From assembly GCF_003865375.1 (NCBI RefSeq), contig NZ_RQVS01000005.1:124001-188000 (forward strand): a DNA stretch of 64,000 nt, read 5' to 3'. This document shows, piece by piece, positions 6,822 to 15,528 of the stretch. Below the pieces are notes generated by a model. The model saw nothing but the letters and a program-made list of their open reading frames with translations. It was not told the DNA's origin and made no database searches. The stretch is from Gulosibacter macacae. GTDB taxonomy: Bacteria > Actinomycetota > Actinomycetes > Actinomycetales > Microbacteriaceae. The position numbers and the translations under genes were made by a program. Every line of letters starts with the position of its first letter. The first letter of the stretch is position 1.

Positions 6822-8075
6822 CTACGCGACGTCGTTGCCTTCCAGCGACTCGAGTCGTGCGACCACCGCCGCACGCTTGGGCGAGCGGGGCGGCAACAGC
6901 CTCAGGGCCTGAAAATGCGCATCCACGTCGAGATCATGGCCCGGCAGTTCGAGCCATTCCACGACAGCGTCGGGGCTCCCCTGAGTGAGCACGGCTTCGC
7001 GCAACGTCGAGCGGGTGATCTCCCGAATGTCAACGACCCCGGGAGCATCCGAGGCCGGCAACACCGCACCCACGTAATCGTGCAGCGCTTGTCGATGCGC
7101 GCCGCGGCCAATTGCACGCAATACATCCGCCGCATCTGAGGAGACGCGATCGTCGAGCCGATACGGCTGCGAACGAAGCTCGATGGTCGGGTCGATGGTT
7201 GCAAGCACCTGGCGCAGGCGCACCATCTCGGCGCGCAGCGTTGCCGGTCGCATCCCTTCGGGGTGCAGGTAGCCGGCGAGTTCCGCCGCGCTGAGGCCAT
7301 CACGGTGCCAGGCGAGCAGCATGAGAATCTCGGAGTGTCGGGGGCTGAGCTCGACGCTGCGACCATCGACGGTCTCGATGCTTGCGTTCGCGCGTCCGAG
7401 TAGGCGAATGCGGATGCGACCGGCCGCGGGCGGCACCAGCTTCGGCACCCGGGTGGCGGCAGGTTGTTGGATGCGGTGGAGCTGCAACTCTGCTTCGCTC
7501 GCGGCGACCGCGGCACGTAGGAGTGCGAGCGTGTGTGGAGCGGCGGCATCGCGATCGCCAGTGACATCAAGCACCCCGAGGATGCGGCCGGTCGCGGGGT
7601 CATGAATCGGCACCGCCGTGCAACTCACGCCGTGTGCGGCAGGAGCGAAGTGTTCCTCGCCTTCGACCTGTACCGGAGCATCCGCGGCAATCGCGGTGCC
7701 GGGAGCGCTGGTGCCGACGGCTGCCTCGGACCAATCCGCTCCGGCAACAAAGCCCATATCTTCGGCTTGACCGCGGGTTCGGTGCGCACCGTCAACCCAA
7801 AGGAGCCGACCTTCATCGTTAGCGAGTGCGACCACCAGACCAGATTCGCGCGCGGGCTGCACCACAAGTTCGTCGAGGAGGTCGTAGACCGGCGCGAGGG
7901 GCGCATCCGCCTGCCATGCGGCGAGTTCGTCGCGGGCGATGGCGAGCTCGGGGTGGGCATTGTTCGGCGTGCCAAGCAAGCGCGTCGAGCGTTGATGCGA
8001 CGCACTGATGAGATCGCGCATCCGCTCGGCGGTGCGACTCCCCCGCGCTTCGGCGGGAGTGGTTTGGCTGGTCAC
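6822..8075 (-). CDS. GAF domain-containing transcriptional regulator
   Basis: A 417-residue regulator. Residues about 70-195 form a GAF-like sensor (VVALANDEGRLLWVDG, AVGTSAPGTAIAADAPVQVEGEEHF, CTAVPIHDPATGRILGVLDVTGD) of the type seen in AcoR-family activators. Residues about 245-330 form a winged-helix DNA-binding domain (VELSPRHSEILMLLAWHRDGLSAAEL, then ATLRAEMVRLRQVL). No sigma-54 AAA+ domain is present, as usual in actinobacterial members. The GTG at 8075 (preceded by GAGGGGG) is chosen over an upstream TTG-type extension that would run through the repeat at 8144-8192. It lies upstream of exaC-adhP-DUF779 in the same direction and probably controls them; the effector is unknown. Confidence 0.82.
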   Translation of the reverse strand: MTSQTTPAEARGSRTAERMRDLISASHQRSTRLLGTPNNAHPELAIARDELAAWQADAPLAPVYDLLDELVVQPARESGLVVALANDEGRLLWVDGAHRTRGQAEDMGFVAGADWSEAAVGTSAPGTAIAADAPVQVEGEEHFAPAAHGVSCTAVPIHDPATGRILGVLDVTGDRDAAAPHTLALLRAAVAASEAELQLHRIQQPAATRVPKLVPPAAGRIRIRLLGRANASIETVDGRSVELSPRHSEILMLLAWHRDGLSAAELAGYLHPEGMRPATLRAEMVRLRQVLATIDPTIELRSQPYRLDDRVSSDAADVLRAIGRGAHRQALHDYVGAVLPASDAPGVVDIREITRSTLREAVLTQGSPDAVVEWLELPGHDLDVDAHFQALRLLPPRSPKRAAVVARLESLEGNDVA

Positions 8076-8143
8076 CCGAACCCCCTCGTTCTGGTCGGGA
8101 CAGCCTAGGCGCTCCGGCTTGGGGATGCCTGCTCTATTCGTTA

Positions 8144-8192
8144 CTTCAAGTACCTCAGCACGCGGTGGCGCCGTGTGCTGAGGTGCTTGAAG
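8144..8192. repeat. Palindromic repeat B (CTGAGG/CTTGAAG variant), terminator-like
   Basis: A 20-bp inverted repeat, CTTCAAGTACCTCAGCACGC at 8144-8163 against 8173-8192 with two mismatches and a 9-nt loop. It starts two bases after the DUF885 stop codon on the minus strand. It is a diverged member of the family at 347-440, 13910-13965 and 18564-18614, with CTTGAAG in place of CTCGAAG. Confidence 0.7.
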
Positions 8193-8194
8193 CA

Positions 8195-9880
8195 CTAGCG
8201 AGACAGCTGTTGACGCAGCGTGTCAAGCCCAACTGTGCCAAGGCGCAGGGCGCGCTCGTGCCAGGCGGCAAGATCAAAGTCTGGTCCCGCTACACGTGCG
8301 GCCTCAGCGCGCAAGTCTTCCCAGATGCGCTGGCCGAGCTTGTACGAGGGCGCCTGCCCTGGCCAACCGAAGTAGCGCGTCACCTCGAAGTGAATTGACG
8401 GCGCATCCATGTTCACTTCGCCCGTGAAGAACTCGATGGCGCGCTCAAAGGTCCACGGATCCCCCGTTCCGGGCATGGGCTTTCCCAGGTGCATGCCGAG
8501 GTCGAGCACGACGCGGGCGGCGCGCATCCGCTGCGCATCGAGCATGCCGAAGCGGTAGGCCGGTTCATCTAGGAAGCCAAGTTCATCCATGAGTGACTCG
8601 GCATAGAGCGCCCATCCCTCGCCGTGCCCCGAGCACCAGTTCACGCGCCGCCAGGCGTTGAGCGTCGCCTTCTCTGCCGTGCTCGTGGCGATCTGCAGGT
8701 GATGGCCCGGCACGCCCTCGTGGTACACCGTCGTGAGTTCGCGCCAGGTCGAAAACTCCGTGACCCCCTCGGGCACCGACCACCACATGCGTCCGGGACG
8801 CGTGAAATCGTCACTGGGGCCGGTGTAGTAAATGCCGCCGTCTTGGGTTGGTGCGATGCGGCACTCAAGTTGGCGCATCTCAGGCGTGATCGCAAATTCA
8901 CTCCCAGCGAGCGCGTTCACGGCAGCGTCGCTGCGCTCCTGCATCCACGCCTGCAATGCAGCAGTGCCTTCGAGTCGATAGCGCGGGTCGCGATCGAGAA
9001 GATCGGCGACTTCGGCGACCGTGCGGCCCGGTGCAATCTCGGCGGCCACGGCCTCCTGCTCACGGCGCATGCGGTCGAGCTCAGCAAGACCCCACTCATA
9101 GCTGTCGTCGAGATCAACCGCGGCACCGAGAAAAAGGCGCGAGTACAGGGCGTAGCGATCGCGACCCACGGCATCCTGCTCTGTGGCGACCGGCGCGAGT
9201 TCCTCGCGGAGAAAGCTTGCGAGCCCCGCGTACGCTTCTGCGGCAGCTGCAGCACCCTTGGCAAGGTCGGTGCGCAGGGCCGGTGAGGCATCATCGGGAG
9301 CGGAGTTTGCGAGTCCCGCGAACATACCGTCAGCGCGCCCGTAGTCGGCCGCCTGGGTCGCGAGCTCGTTGACCTGTCGGACCGCGGGCGTCATGCCCCG
9401 CCGCATCCCTTCGCGGAGCGTTGCCGCATACCCAGCAACGGCCTCCGGCACATTGGCGAGACGGCGGGCGATTTCGACGAAGTCGTTGCTCGTTTCTTGC
9501 GGCATGAGGTCGAACACCATGCGAATCTCGTGGGCCACTGTTGCGAGATTGTTCATCTCGCGCAGCGGCTCTCCCGCATCGAGGAGTTCGAGGTCGAGTT
9601 CGAGCGTGCGGGTGAGTTCAGCTGCGGTGACCGCATCCACCTCGTCGGTCACTGGCGTGTCGGCAACTTCGCGAAGCGTCGTGGCCGTTGCCGCGCGGCG
9701 CGCCTCGAGACCTGCCGGTGAGTAGTCGCCGTATTCGGCTTGATCGCCCGGACGACCGAGATCGATTCGCATCGCGGGATTGAGTTCGACCTGAGTGTCG
9801 AGCCAGCGCTCGGCGAGACGGTCGAGCGCGGTGTGCGGGCGGGATGCAGGGTTCGGGTTGGGCGTAGCGACGTCAGTCAT
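8195..9880 (-). CDS. DUF885 family protein (putative metallopeptidase-like)
   Basis: A 561-residue soluble protein of the DUF885 family, which is distantly related to M32-type zinc peptidases. The putative metal motif YHEGVPGHHLQIA is near residue 390, followed by ARVVLDLGMHLGKPM, both family-conserved. No signal peptide is visible, so it should be cytoplasmic. The substrate is unknown. The ATG at 9880 lies 10 bp beyond the EI24 gene stop; a family member with this N-terminus (DRLAERWLDTQVELNP) is usual. Repeat B follows the stop immediately. Confidence 0.85.
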   Translation of the reverse strand: MTDVATPNPNPASRPHTALDRLAERWLDTQVELNPAMRIDLGRPGDQAEYGDYSPAGLEARRAATATTLREVADTPVTDEVDAVTAAELTRTLELDLELLDAGEPLREMNNLATVAHEIRMVFDLMPQETSNDFVEIARRLANVPEAVAGYAATLREGMRRGMTPAVRQVNELATQAADYGRADGMFAGLANSAPDDASPALRTDLAKGAAAAAEAYAGLASFLREELAPVATEQDAVGRDRYALYSRLFLGAAVDLDDSYEWGLAELDRMRREQEAVAAEIAPGRTVAEVADLLDRDPRYRLEGTAALQAWMQERSDAAVNALAGSEFAITPEMRQLECRIAPTQDGGIYYTGPSDDFTRPGRMWWSVPEGVTEFSTWRELTTVYHEGVPGHHLQIATSTAEKATLNAWRRVNWCSGHGEGWALYAESLMDELGFLDEPAYRFGMLDAQRMRAARVVLDLGMHLGKPMPGTGDPWTFERAIEFFTGEVNMDAPSIHFEVTRYFGWPGQAPSYKLGQRIWEDLRAEAARVAGPDFDLAAWHERALRLGTVGLDTLRQQLSR

Positions 9881-9890
9881 GCCCGCGAGC

Positions 9891-10709
9891 CTAGTGCTGG
9901 GGTGGCTCCGGGTTTGGGGTGAGGGCCGCGCCAGCTGGTGCTGGTGGCGTTGGCGGCATGGGGCGTGTCGGCTCGCCGAGCAGATCGCGCATGAGGAGTG
10001 TGCCGCCGACCGCGGCCGCCGGGGTTCCGACGACGGCGCCGAGCGGGATGAGGAACATCAGGTACGCGCAGACGCCAAATCCGAGCGACCGGGCGCGTCG
10101 GGTGGCAAGCATTTTCTCGCGCTGTTTAAGCGGGATGCGGCGGGCATCACCCGGCGTGCCGGTGAGCTCAATGGCAAGCGCACGACCGCCGAAAAACGCG
10201 CCGGCGATCCAGCCGAGCACCGAACCCACGACCGGGATGAGGCCGAGAAGGAAGACGAGGAGGGCTGTGAGAATACCTGTGCCAATGAGGCGGGCCGCGT
10301 CGCCGAGGCCGCGGCGAAATCCCTGCCAGAAAGTTTCATCGGGCATGATCGCAAGTCCGCCGAGTTCGCGTTCGGTGCGCTGCGAAATGCGCTCGTTGAA
10401 GGGGCCTGCCACCGCGAGGGTGACAGCGGCGAAGGTGAATACGCCGAGGGCGACACCTGCCGCCACCACAGCAACGGCGACGAGTACGCGCACGAGCGTC
10501 GTCGCGGGATCGGCCCAGTTGTCGGCAAACGGCGTTGCCCACTCGGCAATGCGGGTGGCATTGATCGCGAGGATGATGACCGCGGTGAAGTAGAGCACAC
10601 TCACGATGAGCGCCGGGATCGCGCCTATGGCCATCATCCCGGGGCGTCGCGCCCACATCCCGAAACCCCGGAAGAAGAGCGCGACGCCGCCAAAGAATTC
10701 GCGAATCAT
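9891..10709 (-). CDS. EI24 domain-containing membrane protein (CysZ-like)
   Basis: A 272-residue integral membrane protein with the EI24/CysZ pattern: about four to six membrane segments (roughly 25-50, 70-100, 140-175, 205-235) and the family stretch AGPFNERISQRTERELGG after the second segment. CysZ of enterobacteria assists sulfate uptake, but actinobacterial EI24 proteins have no established role, and no sulfur gene lies near. It sits 9 bp after polA and 10 bp before the DUF885 gene on the same strand, probably in one transcript. The C-terminus is a proline-rich tail. Confidence 0.82.
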   Translation of the reverse strand: MIREFFGGVALFFRGFGMWARRPGMMAIGAIPALIVSVLYFTAVIILAINATRIAEWATPFADNWADPATTLVRVLVAVAVVAAGVALGVFTFAAVTLAVAGPFNERISQRTERELGGLAIMPDETFWQGFRRGLGDAARLIGTGILTALLVFLLGLIPVVGSVLGWIAGAFFGGRALAIELTGTPGDARRIPLKQREKMLATRRARSLGFGVCAYLMFLIPLGAVVGTPAAAVGGTLLMRDLLGEPTRPMPPTPPAPAGAALTPNPEPPQH

Positions 10710-10718
10710 GCTGGTTCG

Positions 10719-13382
10719 CTAGTGTCCTGCGGTCTGCCAGTTTGCGCCGCGGCCGACCGAGACATCGAGCGGCACACGCAGTTCTGCGGCCCCACCCATC
10801 TCTTCGCGCACGAGCGCTTCGAGACGATCGCCCTCATCCGGTGCCACTTCGAACACGAGTTCGTCGTGAACCTGCAGCAACATGCGCGAGGCGAACTCTT
10901 CTGCCCGCATCCGGGCGTCGATCCGCACCATCGCAATCTTGATGATGTCGGCAGCCGCCCCCTGAATCGGTGCGTTGAGGGCTGCGCGCTCGGCGTTCTC
11001 ACGCGCGACGCGGTTCGTCGAATTGAGATCGCCAAAGGGGCGGCGGCGGCCGAAGAGCGTCTCGGTGTAGCCGTCTTCCTTCGCCTGCAACACTGAATTG
11101 CGCAGGTAGTCGCGCACCTTGCCGAAGCGCTCGAAGTAGCCCTCGATGAGCTGGCGCGCCTCGGACACCTCGATGCCGAGCTGCTTCGACAGTCCGAAGG
11201 GGCTGAGTCCGTAGACGAGGCCGTATGACATGGCTTTCACCTTGGTGCGCATGTTTGCATCAACCTCTTCGGGAGCAACGCCGAACACTCGCGAACCGAC
11301 AAAGCGGTGCGTGTCTTCGCCGCGCACGAAGGCCTCAATGAGATCTTCATCACCCGAGAGGTGCGCCATGATGCGCATCTCAATCTGCGAGTAGTCGGCG
11401 GTGAGGAGCTCGTCATAGCCCTCGCCTGCCACGAACGCCTCACGAATGCGCATGCCATCGACCGAACGAATCGGAATGTTCTGCAGGTTCGGATCAGTCG
11501 ACGCGAGACGACCCGTGGCCGCCGCCGTCTGCTGATATGTGGTGTGAATGCGGCCGCTCGCGTCGATCGTCTTGAGTAGCGACTCCATGATCTGCTTGAG
11601 CTTCGAGGCATCACGGTGGCGGCGCAGGGCGCCCAAGAACGGATGCGGCGACTTCGCTTCGAGCGCCTCGAGCGACTCCGCGTCGGTCGAGTAGCCAGTC
11701 TTAGTGCGGCGCGTCTTCGGCATGTCGAGCTGGTCGAACAGCACCGTTTGCAGCTGCTTTGGCGAGGCAAGGTTGAAACGCTCGCCGCCAACCGCGTCGA
11801 ACGCCTCCTGCTCGTATTCGACGACCTTCGCCGACTGACCATCGGCGAGTTCCTGCAGAAACTCGCGCTCCACCGCAACGCCGGTGTGCTCCATCTGGGC
11901 CAGCACCGGGATGAGCGGGGCCTCGATCTCGTCGAAGACCGGTCGGGTGGGTTCCGGTAGCCGGGCGATGGCAGCTTCGGCGCCGCGGCGCACGAACCAG
12001 GCATCGGCACCGAGCGAGTTCGTCGCATCCTCGACCGGCACGAGTTCGTTCGGGTCGGCTTCGGGCAGGGTCTCGCCGAGGAACTGGTGCACGAGCTCGG
12101 CGAGGCGTTTGGGTACGCCGGTGGGGTTACCGAGGAAGGCGGCAACCTGGGCGTCATTGATCGCGCCGCCGATCTCGATTCCGGCGGCGAGAGCCGCCTT
12201 GAGGGTGGGCTTGGCGTCGAACATGGTCTTCGGGGCATCGGAGGCGAGCCACTCAAGGAGCGGTGCCGCGTCATCGGCAGCAATCACGGTCGCGGCCGAT
12301 TCGGCACCGCCGAGCCCCGCCTCCGCAAGCTTGCCGTCGACGAAGTCGAGGCGTAGGCCAATGCCCTTTGGGCAGGCTTGCTGCTCGCGCTCGAGCCAGG
12401 CAGTGAGCGCGTCGCCGCCGAGGTTCACGTCGATGTCGAGCTCCGATGCAGGATGCTCGGCAGTTGCGACAGCACCGTCTCGCTCGGCCGCCAGCTTGAG
12501 CACGCGGTCTTGCAGGGTGCGAAACTGGAGGCGGGTGAACACCTCGCGCACCGCATCCACGTCAATTGCACGAATGTCGAGGTCGTTCGGCTGATACGGG
12601 AGCTCAACGTCGACGAGCAGCTGGTTGAGCTCACGGTTGCGAATCGCGTTTTCGCGGTGCTCGCGGAATGACTCGCCAACCTTGCCGGTGAGCTCATCCT
12701 CGTGCTCGAGTACGCCAGTGAGCGAACCGAATTGCGCGAGCCACTTCGCGGCAGTCTTCGGGCCGACTTTCGGCACACCCGGCAGGTTGTCGGCCTTCTC
12801 GCCCACCATGGCCGCGAGGTCGGAGTACTGCTCGGGGCGCACGCCGTACTTCTCTTCGACCGCATCCGGTGTGTAGCGCGTGAGCTTCGACACACCCTGC
12901 ACGGCCGGGTAGAGCAGGGTTGTCTTCTCGTTCACGAGCTGGATCGCATCGCGGTCGCCAGACACCACGAGCACCTCGTAGCCATCGCGCTCACCTTCGT
13001 GCGCGAGGGTGGCGAGAATGTCGTCGGCCTCGAAGTCGTCTTTCTCGAGCCAGGTGATGCCCATGGCTTGTAGCGCTTCTTTGAGCAGACCAATCTGGCC
13101 GCGGAACTCCGGCGGCGTCTCGTCGCGACCGCCCTTGTACTCCTCGTAGATGCGGTTGCGGAACGATTGCGAGCCCGCATCGAAGGCCACCGCGAGGTGG
13201 CTTGGGTTTTCATCGCGCAGGAGCGAAAGCAACATCGAAATGAAGCCGTGGATGGCGTTCGTGTGTTGGCCCTCACTATTGACGAAGCTGTCAACGGGCA
13301 GGGCGAAGAACGCACGGAAAGCGAGCGAGTGGCCGTCGATCACCATGAGAGTAGGCTTCGACGTGGGTTGAGTGGCTGTCAC
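10719..13382 (-). CDS. polA: DNA polymerase I
   Basis: Repair and Okazaki-fragment polymerase, 887 residues. The 5'-3' nuclease domain (about 1-300) has VIDGHSLAFRAFFAL, FEADDILATLA, VVSGDRDAIQLV and GEKADNLPGVPKVGPKTA. The middle 3'-5' exonuclease fold (about 310-490) lacks the usual DEDD acidic motifs, as in other actinobacterial Pol I. The polymerase domain has motif A ADYSQIEMRIMAHLS, motif B RTKVKAMSYGLVYGLS and motif C QVHDELVFE. The GTG at 13382 begins the conserved MxxKPTLMVIDGHSLAFRAF. It is divergent from the thioesterase gene, with only 36 bp between starts. Confidence 0.97.
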   Translation of the reverse strand: MTATQPTSKPTLMVIDGHSLAFRAFFALPVDSFVNSEGQHTNAIHGFISMLLSLLRDENPSHLAVAFDAGSQSFRNRIYEEYKGGRDETPPEFRGQIGLLKEALQAMGITWLEKDDFEADDILATLAHEGERDGYEVLVVSGDRDAIQLVNEKTTLLYPAVQGVSKLTRYTPDAVEEKYGVRPEQYSDLAAMVGEKADNLPGVPKVGPKTAAKWLAQFGSLTGVLEHEDELTGKVGESFREHRENAIRNRELNQLLVDVELPYQPNDLDIRAIDVDAVREVFTRLQFRTLQDRVLKLAAERDGAVATAEHPASELDIDVNLGGDALTAWLEREQQACPKGIGLRLDFVDGKLAEAGLGGAESAATVIAADDAAPLLEWLASDAPKTMFDAKPTLKAALAAGIEIGGAINDAQVAAFLGNPTGVPKRLAELVHQFLGETLPEADPNELVPVEDATNSLGADAWFVRRGAEAAIARLPEPTRPVFDEIEAPLIPVLAQMEHTGVAVEREFLQELADGQSAKVVEYEQEAFDAVGGERFNLASPKQLQTVLFDQLDMPKTRRTKTGYSTDAESLEALEAKSPHPFLGALRRHRDASKLKQIMESLLKTIDASGRIHTTYQQTAAATGRLASTDPNLQNIPIRSVDGMRIREAFVAGEGYDELLTADYSQIEMRIMAHLSGDEDLIEAFVRGEDTHRFVGSRVFGVAPEEVDANMRTKVKAMSYGLVYGLSPFGLSKQLGIEVSEARQLIEGYFERFGKVRDYLRNSVLQAKEDGYTETLFGRRRPFGDLNSTNRVARENAERAALNAPIQGAAADIIKIAMVRIDARMRAEEFASRMLLQVHDELVFEVAPDEGDRLEALVREEMGGAAELRVPLDVSVGRGANWQTAGH

Positions 13383-13418
13383 CCGGCCAGTCTAGAGGCC
13401 GCGAATCGAGGAGCATCC

Positions 13419-13904
13419 GTGTCAATGTTCGACTTCGAACCCCGCTTCCCTACCGAGCACATCGGCGAGGTCGTGAACGGACACACGATTCCCGATCAGT
13501 TCGAGGTGACGCAGGGCCGTGGTGTCGGTGTGCTGGCTGAGCGCATGGGCGTGTATTTCATTGAACTCACGCCGGAGTATTCACTCGCGGTGATGCCCGT
13601 TGAAGGCAATACCCAGCCCATCGGCCTCATGCACGGCGGCGCCTATTGCGTGCTTGGCGAAGCCATGGGGTCGGTTGCCGCAAACCTGCACGCCTGGCCG
13701 AAGGGCGGTTACGCTGTCGGCACTGATATCAATGCCACCCACACCGGTTCGGCTTCGCGCGGCTGGGTAACCGGTGAGTGCCGGTCGATTCAGCTTGGCG
13801 GCACGATGACCGTGCACGAGATCGTGATTTCGGATGCGGCGGGCCGACGCTGCTCGACTGTGCGGATCACTAATCTGATTCGCCGTCGTCCCGACGCGAA
13901 GTAG
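13419..13904 (+). CDS. PaaI-family hotdog-fold thioesterase
   Basis: A 161-residue hotdog protein. The segment GLMHGGAYCVLGEAMGSVAANLH is the catalytic helix region of PaaI/YbdB-like acyl-CoA thioesterases (HGG plus a Glu in the helix). YAVGTDINATHTGSASRGWVTGECR is the second conserved strand pair. It would hydrolyse acyl-CoA or aryl-CoA; the natural substrate cannot be read from sequence. GAGGAG at 13408-13413 is five bases from GTG 13419 and eleven from ATG 13425, so GTG is preferred, although ATG gives the usual MFDFEPRF. The frame is open upstream into polA, but that extension is antisense to polA. The gene ends next to repeat C. Confidence 0.85.
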   Translation: MSMFDFEPRFPTEHIGEVVNGHTIPDQFEVTQGRGVGVLAERMGVYFIELTPEYSLAVMPVEGNTQPIGLMHGGAYCVLGEAMGSVAANLHAWPKGGYAVGTDINATHTGSASRGWVTGECRSIQLGGTMTVHEIVISDAAGRRCSTVRITNLIRRRPDAK

Positions 13905-13909
13905 TGCAC

Positions 13910-13965
13910 GAGCCTCAGCTGGCGCGCTGAGGCTCCAGTCCCGCGCGCTGAGGCTCTCGAAGCGC
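13910..13965. repeat. Palindromic repeat cluster C (CTGAGG/CTCGAAG family)
   Basis: A perfect 10-bp inverted repeat (GAGCCTCAGC 13910-13919, GCTGAGGCTC 13926-13935) is followed by a full 21-bp copy at 13945-13965, identical to the copy at 420-440. The cluster fills the gap between the convergent thioesterase and ANTAR regulator genes and lies 5 bp and 3 bp from their stop codons. Confidence 0.75.
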
Positions 13966-13968
13966 TAC

Positions 13969-14574
13969 CTAGTCCTTCTTCGGGGCGAGCTGCTCGACGA
14001 CCGCCTGGGCGACCTCGTGCATCGTGAGGCGACGGTCCATCGACGCCTTCTGAATCCAGCGGAACGCCTCAGGCTCGGTAAGCCCCATCTTGTCGGTGAG
14101 CAGGCCCTTGGCCCGGTCGACGAGCTTGCGGGTCTCGAAACGCTCAGCGAGGTCGGCGACCTCGGCCTCAAGCGCGACGATCTGCTGGTGACGCGCGAGC
14201 GCAATCTCGATTGCGGGCAACAGGTCGTTCTGCGTGAACGGCTTGACGACGTAAGCGAGCGCACCGGCTTCGGTGGCGCGGTCGACGAGTTCCTTCTGGC
14301 TGAACGCCGTGAGCAACACGACCGGCGCAATGTGCTCATCCGAGAGCTGCTTGGCGGCGGAGATGCCGTCGAGCTTCGGCATCTTCACGTCCATGACGAC
14401 GAGATCGGGGCGAAGTTCGCGTGCGAGGGCTACTGCAGTTTCGCCGTCACCCGCTTCGCCAACCACGTCGAATCCGTTGTCGCGGAGGATCTCCACGATG
14501 TCGAGGCGGATGAGCGATTCGTCTTCAGCGACGACGACGCGGCGGGGAGTTTGGTTGGATGCAGTTTCAGTCAC
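13969..14574 (-). CDS. pdtaR: ANTAR-domain response regulator (PdtaR-like)
   Basis: A 201-residue two-component regulator. The receiver domain (about 11-125) has the acidic pocket AEDES, phospho-acceptor Asp62 in VVMDVKMP, the Thr in LLTAFS and the Lys in VVKPF. The C-terminal ANTAR domain (about 140-197: RKLVDRAKGLLTDKMGLTEPEAFRWIQKASM) binds paired-hairpin RNA to prevent transcription termination. It matches mycobacterial PdtaR (Rv1626) in size, domain order and genomic setting near polA and rpsA. The partner kinase PdtaS is not in the window. The start is GTG 14574 (MTETASNQ). It is divergent from the tRNA-Leu gene. Confidence 0.93.
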   Translation of the reverse strand: MTETASNQTPRRVVVAEDESLIRLDIVEILRDNGFDVVGEAGDGETAVALARELRPDLVVMDVKMPKLDGISAAKQLSDEHIAPVVLLTAFSQKELVDRATEAGALAYVVKPFTQNDLLPAIEIALARHQQIVALEAEVADLAERFETRKLVDRAKGLLTDKMGLTEPEAFRWIQKASMDRRLTMHEVAQAVVEQLAPKKD

Positions 14575-14610
14575 GGGGAAAGGCTACTGTACTGTGTTGC
14601 GAACGTGCTC

Positions 14611-14693
14611 GCCGGTGTGGCGGAATGGCAGACGCGGCGCACTCAAAATGCGCTGTTCGAAAGGACGTGTGGGTTCGAGTCCCACCACCGGCA
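14611..14693 (+). tRNA. tRNA-Leu (anticodon CAA)
   Basis: The 83-nt gene folds as a class II tRNA: acceptor stem GCCGGTG/CACCGGC with discriminator A (14693), D-loop AATGGCAGAC, anticodon stem GCGCA/TGCGC (14637-14641/14649-14653) with loop CTCAAAA giving anticodon CAA at 14644-14646, a long variable arm (GTTCGAAAGGAC), and T-loop GGTTCGAGTCC. It reads UUG. CCA is not encoded. Confidence 0.96.
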
Positions 14694-14700
14694 CGGTTAT

Positions 14701-14746
14701 GTAGGCCCTTCGGGGCGGGGTTTCGAAACCCTGCGACCCGCCCTAC
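14701..14746. terminator. Hairpin between tRNA-Leu and the siderophore ATPase gene
   Basis: The 14-bp palindrome GGGTTTCGAAACCC (14718-14731) lies inside a larger imperfect stem with outer arms GTAGG (14701-14705) and CCTAC (14742-14746). It overlaps the stop codon of the convergent ATPase gene and follows the tRNA by 7 bp, so it could end both transcripts. Confidence 0.55.
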
Positions 14747-15528
14747 GCCCGGCGTGTCGGCATCTCGGGTGCCCAGTAGTACGAGCCGATGCGACGTCCC
14801 TCGATTTCATGAATCGGGATGTACATGTCATAAATCTCGGCGAGGGTCTTCGAATTCATCACTTCATCGGGTGAGCCCTGCACCACGACCTTGCCCTCAC
14901 GCATCGCAATGATCGTGTCGGAGTACACCGAGGCGAAGTTGATGTCGTGCACCACGATCACAATCGTCTTGCCAAGCTCAGAAGCGATACGGCGCAGGTG
15001 CTGCATCATCGCGACCGAGTGCCGCATGTCGAGGTTGTTGAGCGGCTCATCGAGTAGCACATAGTCGGTGTCCTGGCAAATCACCATCGCCACAAACGCG
15101 CGTTGCCGCTGACCGCCAGAGAGCTCTTCGACGAAGCGATCTTGTAGCTCGGTGAGGCCGAGGAAGGCAAGGGCCTGATCGACGTGCTCGTGATCCTTCT
15201 TGGTCATTCGCCCCTGCGTGTGCGGAAACCGACCAAACGCGACGAGATCACGCACCGTGAGTCGAATGGTGACGTGGTTTTCCTGCCGCAGAATCGCCAG
15301 ACGGCGCGCGAGGGCGTCTGAACGCGTCGTTGTGACATTCAGGCCATCGACGGTGATCTTGCCGGCTCCAAGCGGCTCCAGGCGGCTCATGAGGGCCAGC
15401 AGGGTCGATTTACCGGCACCGTTTGGCCCGATGATCGAAGTGATGCCACCGGCGGGAATCATGAGGCTCACATCGTCGACGACGACGTTCTCCCCGTAGC
15501 GCTTCGTGCAGGACTCGATCGTGATCAC
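14743..15528 (-). CDS. Ferric-siderophore ABC transporter, ATP-binding protein
   Basis: The 261-residue ATPase powers uptake of a ferric siderophore. Walker A GPNGAGKST is at residues 34-42, with signature LSGGQRQRA, Walker B YVLLDEP and the switch His in VVHDINFA. The C-terminal stretch YDMYIPIHEIEGRRIGSYY resembles YclP/FatE-type ATPases of the catecholate (petrobactin-like) uptake group; the substrate class is an inference. The GTG at 15528 overlaps the upstream permease stop (GTGA), so translation is probably coupled. An in-frame open extension to 16113 is antisense-like sequence overlapping the permease and is not part of the gene. Confidence 0.92.
   Translation of the reverse strand: MITIESCTKRYGENVVVDDVSLMIPAGGITSIIGPNGAGKSTLLALMSRLEPLGAGKITVDGLNVTTTRSDALARRLAILRQENHVTIRLTVRDLVAFGRFPHTQGRMTKKDHEHVDQALAFLGLTELQDRFVEELSGGQRQRAFVAMVICQDTDYVLLDEPLNNLDMRHSVAMMQHLRRIASELGKTIVIVVHDINFASVYSDTIIAMREGKVVVQGSPDEVMNSKTLAEIYDMYIPIHEIEGRRIGSYYWAPEMPTRRA

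Noticed and set aside
9795-11096. Open frame of 433 codons on the + strand across EI24 and polA
   Set aside because: Low-complexity charged sequence (Glu, Arg, His, Ala), antisense to two real genes, no recognisable domain or SD.
14694-14742. Integration (att) site next to tRNA-Leu
   Set aside because: No integrase, no direct repeat of the tRNA 3' end, and the sequence is better explained as a terminator palindrome.
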